Source: Gemmatimonadota bacterium (GTDB taxonomy: Bacteria > Gemmatimonadota > Gemmatimonadetes > Longimicrobiales > Gaopeijiaceae). From it: 64,000 nucleotides of DNA. How positions within the stretch are numbered: the stretch's first letter is position 1; every line of letters starts with the position of its first letter. Under the pieces are notes generated by a model. That model was not told where the DNA came from. It saw nothing but the letters and a program-made list of their open reading frames with translations, and did no database searches. Positions 1 to 8,859 of the stretch are shown here, piece after piece. Made by a program: the position numbers and the translations under genes. The DNA is taken from the NCBI GenBank assembly GCA_029262115.1, contig JAJCZZ010000005.1, positions 1 to 64,000 of the forward strand, given 5' to 3'.

Positions 1-1065
1 CTCACCGTTCTCCGAAAGGGTCGCGGCGTCGACGTGCAGCACGACCTGGTAGCGCGCGGCGCGGGTGCCGCTGATGGGGGCTTCGGTCGCGTGGGCAGAG
101 CCGCCGCCTGAGCGGTCTTCACCGAGGCGGTCCTTCCCGCCGGAGCGGTCCTTGACGCTGGAGCGGACCCCGCCGCCGGAGCGGTCCTTGTCGCTGGAGC
201 GGTACCGGCCGCCGAAGCCGACCTCCATGGCCCGCTCGGCCAACAGCCCCAGAGCGTCCGCGCGCCGTTGGGCGGCTGCGCGCCGGCTGATGTCGTCGGG
301 GTGTCCGGTGGGGGCGTCTTCGCCGTCGGAGAAGGAGCTCTCGCCACCGGGCGCGCCCCGCTCGCGAAAGAGCGCGTCGCTCGCGGCTTCGACGGCGCGC
401 ATCAGCAGCGCACCCACTTCGGGATCTAGTCGACCCTTCACCACGTACATGCCGTCCTCGTCGGGGAAGACCGCCAGCGTCCGGCGCTCGTGGCGCTCGC
501 GCTCGAACTCCGCCTCGTCCGCGCGGCTCCCGCGCTTCCAGGCCCGCACGACCCTCTCGAGCTGGGCGGTCGTGCATCCATGTGCCAGCTCCAGGAGGTC
601 GGCCTCGCTCTCGGGCGTGGCCACCCGCGTCAGTGCACGCACCTGCGAGAACGAGAGCCGGCCTCTGGCCATCGACGCGCTGGTCTCGGGAAGCGCCGCG
701 AGCGCGCGCGCCGTGCGCACCTTCTCACGGGCCGCGCCGAGGTCGATGCCCGTGCGGAACGCGAGCCAGTGCGCGCACGAACGATGGCCTCCGGCCTCCC
801 AGCCGCGCAGGCGGTCGAACTCGGCGACGAGCGTGAGGAGTTGGTGGGTCGCGGCATGGATGTGCGCGGCCAGCACCGCGATCCGATCGCCGAGGTCTTC
901 GAGCGCGTCGAGGTCGACTTCACCTTCGGCGCGGTGATACTCGCTCGTGAGGTCGGGCTCACCCTCAGGCTGGTACTCGCTCGCTCGCTGGTACTCGTTT
1001 GCCGGGTCGGGCCGCTCACGCACGAGGATTAGATGGTGGGGCCGATGGGCAGAGTACGTCGCCAT
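1..1065 (-). CDS. DUF222 (13E12 repeat) protein, 3' end outside window
   Basis: The reading frame stays open to base 1, giving 355 codons and no stop, so the gene is truncated by the window edge. The ATG at 1065 follows AGGAGA at a good distance. The visible part looks like the DUF222 domain: LSFSQVRALTRVATPE near residues 150-165, AREKVRTARALAALP before it, and TTAQLERVVRAWKRG after it. In this family a C-terminal HNH nuclease domain usually follows; if present it would lie beyond the edge. Residues of about 285-325 form a low-complexity linker built from repeated KDRSGG-like units, encoded by a degenerate DNA repeat at 101-206. Family function is uncertain. Some members are selfish or recombination-linked nucleases, but nothing visible here proves activity. 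Confidence 0.85.
   Translation of the reverse strand, partial: MATYSAHRPHHLILVRERPDPANEYQRASEYQPEGEPDLTSEYHRAEGEVDLDALEDLGDRIAVLAAHIHAATHQLLTLVAEFDRLRGWEAGGHRSCAHWLAFRTGIDLGAAREKVRTARALAALPETSASMARGRLSFSQVRALTRVATPESEADLLELAHGCTTAQLERVVRAWKRGSRADEAEFERERHERRTLAVFPDEDGMYVVKGRLDPEVGALLMRAVEAASDALFRERGAPGGESSFSDGEDAPTGHPDDISRRAAAQRRADALGLLAERAMEVGFGGRYRSSDKDRSGGGVRSSVKDRSGGKDRLGEDRSGGGSAHATEAPISGTRAARYQVVLHVDAATLSENGE
101..206. repeat. Degenerate 15-20 bp tandem repeat inside the DUF222 gene
   Basis: About six imperfect units with the core ggagcggtccttg follow one another. They keep the minus-strand frame open and encode a KDRSGG/VRSSV linker. Copy number probably varies between relatives through slippage, which is inference. 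Confidence 0.7.
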
Positions 1066-1377
1066 GGGTCGGGTCTCCTGATGATTGGACACGTCCGGGC
1101 GACCCCGAACAGACACCGAAATATAGCGGAGGGTTTTTGGGCGGCTGGAGGCGTCCGGTGCGGCCTGAACGCGGACTCGGAGGTCACAGAAAGACCCGCC
1201 CGCCGCTCACGGCCGGGCAGCGAAGCCCAGGGGGCCGCAGGGACGGAATCTCAGGGCTGTCCCGGACTCGGTCGGCCGCGCCCGCCGAAATCTGTCAAGG
1301 GGCGGATGGGACAGCCTGATGTGCGGAGATGCCGCCGATCGGCATGGGGATGCGACCCGACGGACGACCAGGACGAT

Positions 1378-1507
1378 GTCGCGCTCCGGCACGCGATCCG
1401 GTCCTCCGCGTCGCGCTCCGGCACGCGATCCGGTCCTCCGCGTCGCGCTCCGGCACAACGATCCGGTCCTCCGGGTCGCGCTCCGGCACAACGATCCGGT
1501 CCTCCGG
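1378..1507. repeat. Four-copy 32/33-bp tandem repeat
   Basis: Units lie at 1378-1409, 1410-1441, 1442-1474 and 1475-1507, and a partial fifth begins at 1508. Copies 1 and 2 are identical to each other, as are copies 3 and 4. The two pairs differ by a gcg/caacg change in the middle and the last base, making 32 versus 33 bp. There are no spacers, so this is not a CRISPR array. The length change breaks any reading frame, which argues against a protein repeat. Confidence 0.9.
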
Positions 1508-1872
1508 GTCGCACTGCCTGAACCTGGATTCCTTCCCCAACGTGGTTCGTGGCCGCCAGCACATCAGCCTACAAATAGGTCCACTGCCGAGAAGTGGAGC
1601 ACCTCGCCCGCGTCCACCGCTGGCGGACCACCCGATCAGGACACCGCCTCGGCCATCCAAGTCGACGACATCCACCTCGTCGGACCCATCCTCCGTCCTC
1701 ACGCGCTGGAGGACCGAGTCGGTGAAGCACCGGCCTACGATCCGGGTCAGGTGGCGAGCTGCTCCCGTTCTGTCCTCTTGGCGGCTTGGTAATAGAGGCC
1801 GTTGACTGCGCCCGCGTGTCTCGGTCGATCATCGGGTCGGGCTTGTGCATGTCGCCTCCGGTCACCAACTAG

Positions 1873-1894
1873 TCACTAACACTGGTATTAGTAA
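1873..1894. promoter_or_regulatory. Operator-like inverted repeat
   Basis: Arms TCACTAA and TTAGTAA (one mismatch) flank an 8-base spacer in a locally AT-rich patch. It lies about 25 bases upstream of a minus-strand ATG (1850) with a GGAGG site. The shape suits a TetR/MarR/PadR-type dimer, but no regulator gene is next to it. Confidence 0.4.
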
Positions 1895-1959
1895 CACGAA
1901 CAGGAGTAACCTCTGGAGAACTATGTGCACAGCAGTGGGGTGGCCTACCCCCTCCCCCC

Positions 1960-3063
1960 TCACATCTCCAGCGGCAACGCCACCAGGTCCTCCAGGAACG
2001 CCAGCGCCCACCGCTCCTCGTTCAGCCTGCCCGGCCGTCGCAACTGTTCCGCGCGCTCGTCGTGGCCGTCGAACTGGTCGAAGAGCGTTCCCTTCATGTA
2101 CATCGGCTCGAGGTGCGGGGGCAGGTAGCTCACCCGCACGACTGCCCTGGTGTTCTTCAGCTTGTCGGCAGCCAGGTCCACGGCCGCCAGCCAATGGCTC
2201 AGCCGCTTCTTCTTCGAGTCGACGCGGCCGACGCTGCGGAGGTGACTCACCACGCGGACGGTGGCCTTCCAGGTCCTGAAGTCCTTTGCGGTGAACGGGC
2301 CCCCTGTCACCTCACGGAGATACTCGTTCACGTCCGACGATTCGACACGCCGCTTCCTTCCGGACCCATCGATGTACTGGAGGAGGTGCCAACCGGGCAT
2401 CTCCATGGCCTTCTGGAGAACCTCGATCAGAGCCTTGTCGCGCACCGTGAGTTCGATGGCCTTTCCACCCTTCCCGTCGAACGAGAGGAAGAAGACACCG
2501 TCGACGTTGCGAACATGTCGGGTACGAAGGGTCGTCAGGCCGTAGCTGTTGTTGCTCTGGGCGTACTGGTCGTTCCCCACGCGGATCGCGGTGCGGTCCA
2601 GGAGCCGGACCGCGGCGGCGAGCGCCTTCTCCCGCGTAAGCCCGTCGGTCTTGAGGTCTCGACCCACCCGCTTGCGTAAGGTGGGGAGGTCGTGCCCGAA
2701 CGCGACCAGCTTCTGGAACTTCATCCGGTCACGGGCCACCCTCCATCGGGGATGATACAGGTACTGCTTGCGGCCCCTGTCGTCCCGGCCCGTGGCCTGC
2801 AAGTGGCCGCTCTCGAACGGGCAGATCCACACGTCCTTCCAGGCCGGCGGGATGACGAGCGCTTCCAGCCGGCGCCGGACCGAGCGGTCCCGTACCGTAG
2901 CGTCGTTCTCGTCACGGTAGGAAAAGCCCTTTCCGGCCCGGACCCTCGTATAGCCGGGCCCCTCGTCACTCACATACTCCAGACCCGCGACCCTGGCCGT
3001 CCGACGCGGGTCGAGGCCCGCCTTCGCGGGAGACGCGGCCGCATCGGACGGTTCAGTAGCCAA
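1960..3063 (-). CDS. DNA topoisomerase IB (poxvirus type)
   Basis: A 367-residue type IB topoisomerase, which relaxes supercoils by a transient 3'-phosphotyrosine nick. The N-terminal domain includes YLYHPRWRVARDRMKFQKL (about 101-119). The catalytic domain shows TAIRVGN (Arg161), SYGLTTL, GKGGK (Lys201) and KDFRTW (Arg263), and the nucleophile Tyr313 sits in RVSYLPPHL. Position 304, His in the vaccinia enzyme, is Asn, as in some bacterial members such as the Deinococcus enzyme. The gene starts 25 bases after the DUF2188 gene on the same strand, so the two are probably co-transcribed. Length and motifs are complete. Confidence 0.95.
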   Translation of the reverse strand: MATEPSDAAASPAKAGLDPRRTARVAGLEYVSDEGPGYTRVRAGKGFSYRDENDATVRDRSVRRRLEALVIPPAWKDVWICPFESGHLQATGRDDRGRKQYLYHPRWRVARDRMKFQKLVAFGHDLPTLRKRVGRDLKTDGLTREKALAAAVRLLDRTAIRVGNDQYAQSNNSYGLTTLRTRHVRNVDGVFFLSFDGKGGKAIELTVRDKALIEVLQKAMEMPGWHLLQYIDGSGRKRRVESSDVNEYLREVTGGPFTAKDFRTWKATVRVVSHLRSVGRVDSKKKRLSHWLAAVDLAADKLKNTRAVVRVSYLPPHLEPMYMKGTLFDQFDGHDERAEQLRRPGRLNEERWALAFLEDLVALPLEM

Positions 3064-3088
3064 GGTCGTCAGGGTTCAAGCAGTTGCC

Positions 3089-3454
3089 TCAGTCATCCAG
3101 CCCGTAGGCGTGTTGCCGCTGGATCGTCCCGTCCGCCCTGTGGATGACGAGTCGGCTCGGTGCCTTGCCGGCGGCCACGGTGCGACCTGCCTGCAGACTC
3201 TCCTTCTTCGTGCCGTGGCGGCTGGTCGCCCGGGAGGCGCCTTCGGCTTCGAGGACCCACTCCTCTCCGTCCGGCTTGACATGGTAGACGGTCGTTTGGG
3301 CGGACGAGGCCTTGTCGGACGAGCTCTTCGCGCCCTTCTCGGACGCCTTCGTAGCAGCCTTCCGCTCGTCCATGTGCCGCTTGGCAGCCACGGCGATTCC
3401 GGTAGCGGCGGCGACACCTGCAGTGGTGGCGATGATGGTCTTCTTGCCGGCCAT
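3089..3454 (-). CDS. DUF2188 domain protein
   Basis: A 121-residue protein. The N-terminus (1-26) contains an alanine-rich hydrophobic stretch (TIIATTAGVAAATGIAVAA) that may be a membrane anchor. A charged linker follows, then a DUF2188 domain (about 54-120): VYHVKPDGEEWVLEAEGASRA and LVIHRADGTIQRQHAYG. DUF2188 is a small beta-rich domain of unknown function. The ATG has an AAGGAG site five bases upstream and a promoter-like sequence behind it (3481-3509). It leads a likely two-gene unit with topoisomerase IB. Confidence 0.85.
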   Translation of the reverse strand: MAGKKTIIATTAGVAAATGIAVAAKRHMDERKAATKASEKGAKSSSDKASSAQTTVYHVKPDGEEWVLEAEGASRATSRHGTKKESLQAGRTVAAGKAPSRLVIHRADGTIQRQHAYGLDD

Positions 3455-3480
3455 GCGTGCTCCTTGGAACGGGTGAAGCT

Positions 3481-3509
3481 TTTAAATACCCTGACTTGAG
3501 CGCTTGCAA
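3481..3509 (-). promoter_or_regulatory. Candidate sigma70-type promoter for DUF2188-topoisomerase IB
   Basis: On the minus strand TTGCAA (3509-3504) is followed by exactly 17 bases and TTTAAA (3486-3481), about 27 bases before the DUF2188 start codon. The AT-rich patch stands out from its GC-rich surroundings. The rest of the 3455-3763 gap holds no gene. Confidence 0.4.
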
Positions 3510-3763
3510 CAGGTGTGCCATGCGCAAGTGAGCGTAGCTGATAGACTACGTTTTTAGGTGAGGGCACGGGAGAATCGCTGCGGCCCAGACCGTCCCGTCG
3601 GCCGGGCCGGAGCGGCCCCGTTCGCGGAACGGGTCTTGCCCGGGAGCGCAGGATCACACCGGCGATGGCCGGCCTGCACGTCCACCCGCTTGGGGCGGCT
3701 CGGGCGGGAAGGCCCACCCTTCCTTGCCGGCTCCGCCCCACCGCAAGAACTGGAGAGGCCTCG

Positions 3764-5389
3764 ATGGCCAACTCGTTGGTCAAACCCGATAGCTGGGTGA
3801 CCGTCGCCACGATCGGAAAGATGCTGGTCAAGCACTCGAAGGCGGGCCTGTTCGACGGGATCGGTGCCGAAGTCCCCTCGGGTTCCGGCAAGCCCGACGA
3901 ACTCGCGGACGAACTGGAAGCCATGGGTCCGACGTGGGTCAAGATGGGGCAACTCCTGTCGACCCGTCCCGATTTGATCCCCGCGGCCTACATCGACGCG
4001 CTCACACGCCTCCAGGACCGTGTCGAGCCGTTTTCGGGGGAGGAGGCCCGCGCGATCATCGAGGAATCGCTCGGGGCGCCGGCCAACAAGATCTTCTCGG
4101 AATTCGAGGACGAGGCGTACGGCTCGGGTTCTCTGGCGGATGTCCACCGCGCGGCCCTGCGGGATGGCACGCCCGTGGCGGTGAAGGTGCAGCGACCCGG
4201 GGCGCGGGAGGCCGTCGAACGTGACATGGCCATTCTCGCCGACCTCGCCAAAGTGGTCGAGGAGCGGACCGAGGCGGGGCGTCGGGTAGGTGCCATCGGG
4301 ATGTGCGAGGAGATGGACCGATCCCTCATGGAGGAACTCGACTTCGGCAGGGAGGCCGACAACCTGCGGATGTTCGGCGACGGCGTACGCGAATTCAAGA
4401 ACCTTGTCGTGCCCCGCCCCTACATGGATCTGTCCGCTGACCGGGTCATCACCATGGAAATGGTTAGCGGCGTGGGGGTTGCCGATCTGAGCCCGATGGC
4501 GCGCATGGAGCTCGACTCGACCGTCCTGCTGGAGGAGCTCTTCACCGCGTACCTGGAGATGGCGTTGGTGCATGGACTCGTCCATGCAGACCCCCACCCC
4601 GGCAACGTCCTGATCACGCCCGAAGGGAAGCTCGCGCTGATCGACGCGGGCATGGTCCTACGGATCCCTGAGCACCAGCGCGACCCGATCCTCGAGCTCC
4701 TGGTCGCACTTACAGAGGGCCACGGGAAACGCGCGGCGGAAATCGTGGAAGGCCTTTCGCAGCGGTCTGAGATCTTCGAGCCGGAAGAATTCGAGGAGGC
4801 CGTCGCGCGCCTCGTGGCCGACTACCACTCCTCTGGCTATGGGAACCGACCGATCGGTCAGTTGGTGCTGGAGACCGCAAGAATTGCGATGGACTCCGGC
4901 CTGCGGGTCCCTCGCGAAGCACCGCTCCTCGGTAAGACGCTGCTCAACCTGGACGAGACCGCCCGTCAGCTCGATCCGAGCTTCCGGCCGGACGACACCG
5001 TCCGCGAGACGGCCAGCGATCTCGTTCAGCGCCGCACTCTCGAGTCGCTCGCGCCCCACCAGACGCTCCGGGCGGTGCTCGAGACCAAGGAGTTCGTCAC
5101 CGAGCTACCAGGACGCCTGAACCGTGTCCTGGACCATCTCGGAAAGGAGCGCTTCGAGCTCGACGTACACCTTCCCCAAGAGTCGCCCCTCATGAAGGCG
5201 GCTCAGAAGATGGCCAACCGGATCACGGCCGGACTCGTGATCGCCTCGCTGATCATCGGTGCGGCCATGCTCATGTCCGTGCCGAGCAACTTCCAGATCT
5301 TCGGCTACCCGGGACTGGCCATCCTCTTCTTCTTCATTGCGGCCGCCATGGGTGCCGCCCTTCTCCACAGGATCTGGAAGGACGTCTGA
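3764..5389 (+). CDS. ABC1/UbiB-family atypical protein kinase
   Basis: A 541-residue ABC1 (UbiB/COQ8) family member, linked in other organisms to quinone biosynthesis and membrane lipid homeostasis. Hallmarks are the KxGQ motif (Lys60 in VKMGQLLSTRPDLIP), an Ala/Ser-rich nucleotide loop (GSGSLADVHRA, about 120-130), VAVKVQRPG (Lys141), the catalytic loop HADPHPGN (274-281) and the metal-site DAG (Asp294). Two hydrophobic C-terminal segments (about 485-535) suggest membrane anchoring. I chose the ATG at 3764 because GGAGAGG lies just upstream and the family N-terminus aligns there. An in-frame start at 3665 would add 33 arginine/proline-rich residues. No ubi or menaquinone gene is adjacent. 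Confidence 0.92.
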   Translation: MANSLVKPDSWVTVATIGKMLVKHSKAGLFDGIGAEVPSGSGKPDELADELEAMGPTWVKMGQLLSTRPDLIPAAYIDALTRLQDRVEPFSGEEARAIIEESLGAPANKIFSEFEDEAYGSGSLADVHRAALRDGTPVAVKVQRPGAREAVERDMAILADLAKVVEERTEAGRRVGAIGMCEEMDRSLMEELDFGREADNLRMFGDGVREFKNLVVPRPYMDLSADRVITMEMVSGVGVADLSPMARMELDSTVLLEELFTAYLEMALVHGLVHADPHPGNVLITPEGKLALIDAGMVLRIPEHQRDPILELLVALTEGHGKRAAEIVEGLSQRSEIFEPEEFEEAVARLVADYHSSGYGNRPIGQLVLETARIAMDSGLRVPREAPLLGKTLLNLDETARQLDPSFRPDDTVRETASDLVQRRTLESLAPHQTLRAVLETKEFVTELPGRLNRVLDHLGKERFELDVHLPQESPLMKAAQKMANRITAGLVIASLIIGAAMLMSVPSNFQIFGYPGLAILFFFIAAAMGAALLHRIWKDV

Positions 5390-5414
5390 TTCACCCCCGC
5401 GACGGCCCCGTCTT

Positions 5415-7664
5415 CTACCAGATGAACGTGTGGTTGTACTTGAGCATCAGTGTACGACCCGCGGATAGCGGAAGCCGTGGTGAGCCGAACTCGAAACGGT
5501 CGGTGTTCAAGCCCTCGTTGTAGACCAACCAGATGTCCGTACCCTCGCGGACGTTGTAGCGGAAGCGCGCATTAACCGTCGTCAACTCGGCGGCATTGCT
5601 GTACTGGGCCAGCGCGCTGACGAACAGCTGCGTGTTGAACGCGAACTGCGCCTTGAGGCTCCCCAGGTGCGCGATGGTCGCCACGCCTCGGTCGTCGAAC
5701 TCGAGACGGTTGACCTCGTAGCCACCGGAGAGCTCGAGGTGACGGGACTGATTCCATGTCGGGTTCAGCCCCGCGCCGACACGAATCCCATCGTAAAAGG
5801 AGCCGGCCGTGACCGTGAAGTCGCCGCGGAAGAGCGAGTTCCGCGAGAGCTGGAGACGCACTTCCCCGGTGTGGAACCAGTAGTCACCAACGGGCACCTC
5901 GGCACCTGCTATCGTGAACGGCTGACGGACGCTCTCGTAGGCCGAGGTCGTCGTCAGCTTCGCCTCGGCATTGCTCTTGAATTCGAACGACAGTTCGGGT
6001 CGGATCGAACGGGACTCGGCGCTCCCGTCCAGCCCTCGGTAGTAGTGACCGGTATTTATCCGCAAAGCGATGCTGCGAAACGGCGAATCCTCGCCCCGGA
6101 ACGACTTGTACTGGCTGCTCCCGCCCCAGAACGTGAAGTCCGTTCGGTTCTGGAAGCCCAGCCGCGGCAGGTAGTCCTCACCCACCCGGATGAACTCCCC
6201 CGAATACGAGAAGCCGTCGTCCCGCTGTCGGTCCCAGCGTAGCTGCATCAGGCCGGCCTCCAACTCCGAGGCTTCGGTCACCACCTCGTCGTACGTCCGT
6301 GCCCACTTCGCGGTGACGTACTCGTCGCCCATGACCCGGATGCTCGCATCGACTCCGTACGCCACGTTGTCCTGACCGCTCCCGCCCAGCCGCGACGTGA
6401 TCATCGCTCCCACGGACGAAAAGGGATTGAAGACCTGCTGGCTGACGCGAACCACCGCGGTGTTCTCAGACGAGAGGTCGCCTGGACCCGCCGTCTGAAG
6501 ACTGAGCACGCCGAAGTCCGCCCCGCCGATCCGACCGACCGCGCGGCCGCCTCCATAGATGCGAACGATCTGACCATCGTCCAGACCGATCCGACGCGAG
6601 TGGAACAGCCGATTCGTGAATCCCCCGGTGCTGAACTGGAAGGTCGAGGAACGCTCCTGAAAGAACTGGCGCTTCTCCGGAAAGAAGAGCGGAAAGCGGG
6701 TGAGGTTGATCTGTTGATCGTCGGCCTCCACCTGAGCGAAGTCCGTGTTGACGGTGAAGTCGAGCGCGACGTTGGAGGACGGGGAGAACCGGGCGTCGAT
6801 GCCCACCTCCCGCGTGGGATCGGACGCGACGTCCCAGCGGCGCCCGTCGTCGGTGCCGGTCAACTCGGGCGTCTGCCGGACCCCGCCAAGCACGTACGGT
6901 GTCACGTACACGGGCTTGCTCTGGCGCACCCCGGCCATGACGATCCGCTGCGACTGCGACGGCTTGGCGAAGGCCAGGCCGCCCCACCGGGGATCGATGT
7001 CGGGAAAGAGCTGGCGCTCGTTCTTCCGGGCGATGAAGCGGTACGAGATCAGTCCCATGACCACCTCGTCATCTACGGTCTGAAAACCGAGGGTCGAGAA
7101 GGGAATGCGCATTTCGGCGAACCAACCTTCGTCGGTCTGGGACGTAGCCACGTCCCAGTGCGCGTTCCAGTCCGAGTTCATCGGCATGCCTCCGCCCCCG
7201 AACACCGCGTCGTTCGACACCGTCCGGTCGTTGCGTGCCCCGGCCGGATTCACCACGAACCAAACGGCCGTCTCGAAGTCGTTGTAGCTGTCGACGACGA
7301 TGGCGAGCAGGTCATCTCCCGAATACAGGTCGCGGTATAACGTGTTGGTCCGGATGCCTTCGGGCTCGGAGTCGTACATGCGCCCCGACACGTAGAGGTA
7401 GCGGTCGTCATGGGCGACCCGAACTTCCGTCGGCTCGGTGAGCGGACCGCGGAAGGTCGGAGAGAACATGGTCATCGGGAGCGGAATCACCGTCTCCCAA
7501 GCCTCTTCGTCGACGCGGCCATCGAGTACGATGGGCCCCTCCAGGCGGTGGATCGTCAGAGGCGCCGCAATATCGATCTGCCCCGCAAGGGCGGAGGGCA
7601 GTGCGACCGCGGCGAGGCCGACGACGACGAGGAGTGGCCTGATGGGGCGGAGCACGGCGGTCAC
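5415..7664 (-). CDS. DUF5916 / CBM9-like outer-membrane barrel protein (copy 1)
   Basis: A secreted protein of about 749 residues. After a signal peptide (about 1-28, ending ALPSALAGQ) comes a family-9 carbohydrate-binding-like domain (about 35-220: IVLDGRVDEEAWETV, then VRVAHDDRYLYVSGRMYD). A DUF5916 region with LDFTVNTDFAQVEADDQQINLTRF and FFPEKRQFFQERSS follows. The rest is alternating beta strand ending in an aromatic residue (LMLKYNHTFIW), as in outer-membrane barrels. The frame is open up to 7934 but that part overlaps endonuclease IV, so the GTG at 7664 (GTG at 7655 as alternative) before the signal peptide is preferred. Ligand is unknown. Two paralogues lie in this window. Confidence 0.85.
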   Translation of the reverse strand: MTAVLRPIRPLLVVVGLAAVALPSALAGQIDIAAPLTIHRLEGPIVLDGRVDEEAWETVIPLPMTMFSPTFRGPLTEPTEVRVAHDDRYLYVSGRMYDSEPEGIRTNTLYRDLYSGDDLLAIVVDSYNDFETAVWFVVNPAGARNDRTVSNDAVFGGGGMPMNSDWNAHWDVATSQTDEGWFAEMRIPFSTLGFQTVDDEVVMGLISYRFIARKNERQLFPDIDPRWGGLAFAKPSQSQRIVMAGVRQSKPVYVTPYVLGGVRQTPELTGTDDGRRWDVASDPTREVGIDARFSPSSNVALDFTVNTDFAQVEADDQQINLTRFPLFFPEKRQFFQERSSTFQFSTGGFTNRLFHSRRIGLDDGQIVRIYGGGRAVGRIGGADFGVLSLQTAGPGDLSSENTAVVRVSQQVFNPFSSVGAMITSRLGGSGQDNVAYGVDASIRVMGDEYVTAKWARTYDEVVTEASELEAGLMQLRWDRQRDDGFSYSGEFIRVGEDYLPRLGFQNRTDFTFWGGSSQYKSFRGEDSPFRSIALRINTGHYYRGLDGSAESRSIRPELSFEFKSNAEAKLTTTSAYESVRQPFTIAGAEVPVGDYWFHTGEVRLQLSRNSLFRGDFTVTAGSFYDGIRVGAGLNPTWNQSRHLELSGGYEVNRLEFDDRGVATIAHLGSLKAQFAFNTQLFVSALAQYSNAAELTTVNARFRYNVREGTDIWLVYNEGLNTDRFEFGSPRLPLSAGRTLMLKYNHTFIW

Positions 7665-7758
7665 GGCGTCCTGGCGGGGCGGTGGGTTGGGGGCATGCGG
7701 GCGTGGCGCGGCTCCAAAAGGAGCGGGAAGGCGACAGAGTTGGCAAGCGATGCGGCCA

Positions 7759-8649
7759 TCAATCGGTTCCGCCCACCCGGAAGGCTCGGAGGAACGCGAG
7801 GTTGGCGAGATCGCCCGCCGGAGGGTCCGTGCCCTTTGGGGTTTCGAGAATCTTGGGGATGGGGCGGAGCCGAGAATCGAGCATGATGCTTCGGAACGGC
7901 CCGACGCCGAGCGTTCCCTCGCCGAGCGTCTCATGTCGGTCCTTTCGCGAACCCAGCGGATGCTTCGAGTCGTTCAGATGGAGCAAGCCGAGCCGCGAGC
8001 GGTCGAGGTGCCGTTCGTACTCACTCCACACCCCCTCGTAGTCGTCGACCAGGTCGTACCCCGCCGCGTAGGCATGGCAGGTGTCGACGCATACGCCGAC
8101 CCGATCTCGAAGCGCCAGTGGCACTTCGTCGATGATGGCGGCAAGGTGTTCGAAGCGGGCTCCGACGGACGTCCCGCTGCCTGCGGTCAACTCCAGAAGA
8201 ACCCGTGTGGGCGACTCCCCGACCGCCTCCAGAGCTCGGGTGATGCCGAGCCCATTCCGCTTCAGCCCCCCATCGAGGTCGTTGTCGGTCGCATTCCCGG
8301 GATGCGTCACGAGGAAGTCCAGACCCAGGGCCGTGCAACGGTCGAGCTCGCCCTGAAAGCACGAGACGGAACGAGCCCAAAGGACCGGATCCGGGCTGGA
8401 CAGATTGATCAGGTAGGAGTCGTGCGCCCCCGCCACTTCCACGCCGTGTTCGCGACGCGCCGCTCGGAAGGCTCGAACGACTTCCTCGGAGATCCTGGGC
8501 TCCGCCCATCGGCTGGGCTGCTTCGTGAACAGTTGGAGTGCCGAAGCGCCGATGTCCCGTGCTCGACCCGGTGCGTTCTGAACCCCGCCCGCCGCCGACA
8601 CGTGGGCGCCGAGTTCGTCGACCTGAGGTGAGGGAGGTCGTGTCTGCAA
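7759..8649 (-). CDS. nfo: Deoxyribonuclease IV (AP endonuclease, Nfo family)
   Basis: Cuts DNA 5' of abasic sites in base-excision repair, using a trinuclear zinc site. Ligand-bearing motifs are present in order: GAHVSAAGG, AGAHDSYLINLSS, LLELTAGSGTSVG, CVDTCHAYAAGYD, HLNDSKHPLGSRKDRHE and ILETPKG. The TTG at 8649 (GAGG six bases upstream) gives 296 residues, the family's usual length. An in-frame ATG at 8775 would add 42 residues with no family similarity. It sits about 95 bases upstream of the DUF5916 gene on the same strand, so the two may be co-transcribed. The 8650-8859 gap would then hold divergent promoters. Confidence 0.93.
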   Translation of the reverse strand: MQTRPPSPQVDELGAHVSAAGGVQNAPGRARDIGASALQLFTKQPSRWAEPRISEEVVRAFRAARREHGVEVAGAHDSYLINLSSPDPVLWARSVSCFQGELDRCTALGLDFLVTHPGNATDNDLDGGLKRNGLGITRALEAVGESPTRVLLELTAGSGTSVGARFEHLAAIIDEVPLALRDRVGVCVDTCHAYAAGYDLVDDYEGVWSEYERHLDRSRLGLLHLNDSKHPLGSRKDRHETLGEGTLGVGPFRSIMLDSRLRPIPKILETPKGTDPPAGDLANLAFLRAFRVGGTD

Positions 8650-8859
8650 AGTTTGCCTCGTCCGGAAAGGAATAGTGGAAAAGCCTTTTGGGGGAGCGCC
8701 ACACGCGCGGAGGCGATCGCTTTCAAGTCGTTGTTCCTCAAAAGCTTGCGAGATTTCAACGACGAACGCGAACACGACAGGTCCGGCGGCATGATACTTG
8801 AACCTACTGACCTCCAGTAGCCGCCCGAAGGGGACGGCGAATCACCCACTGGAGGATTC

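Larger units (their letters stand above)
1066..1959. other. Gene-poor 0.9 kb region with tandem repeat and orphan operator
   Basis: No convincing gene is present. Several short frames cross it on both strands, but their translations are arginine/proline-rich and resemble no family I know. It holds a 32/33-bp tandem repeat (1378-1507) and an operator-like palindrome (1873-1894). Just downstream of the palindrome on the minus strand, an ATG at 1850 has a good GGAGG site, but the 93-codon frame behind it (to 1569) looks non-coding. One explanation is a regulator gene that kept its control region and lost its body. This is inference. Confidence 0.5.

Noticed and set aside
65-937. 290-codon plus-strand frame at the left end
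   Set aside because: Ser/Arg/Pro-rich shadow. The minus strand encodes a clear DUF222 domain with a good ribosome site.
1378-1507. Repeats as a CRISPR array
   Set aside because: Units abut one another with no spacers, and no cas gene is present.
3554-4597. 347-codon minus-strand frame opposite the ABC1 kinase gene
   Set aside because: All ABC1 motifs are on the plus strand; the antisense product matches nothing.
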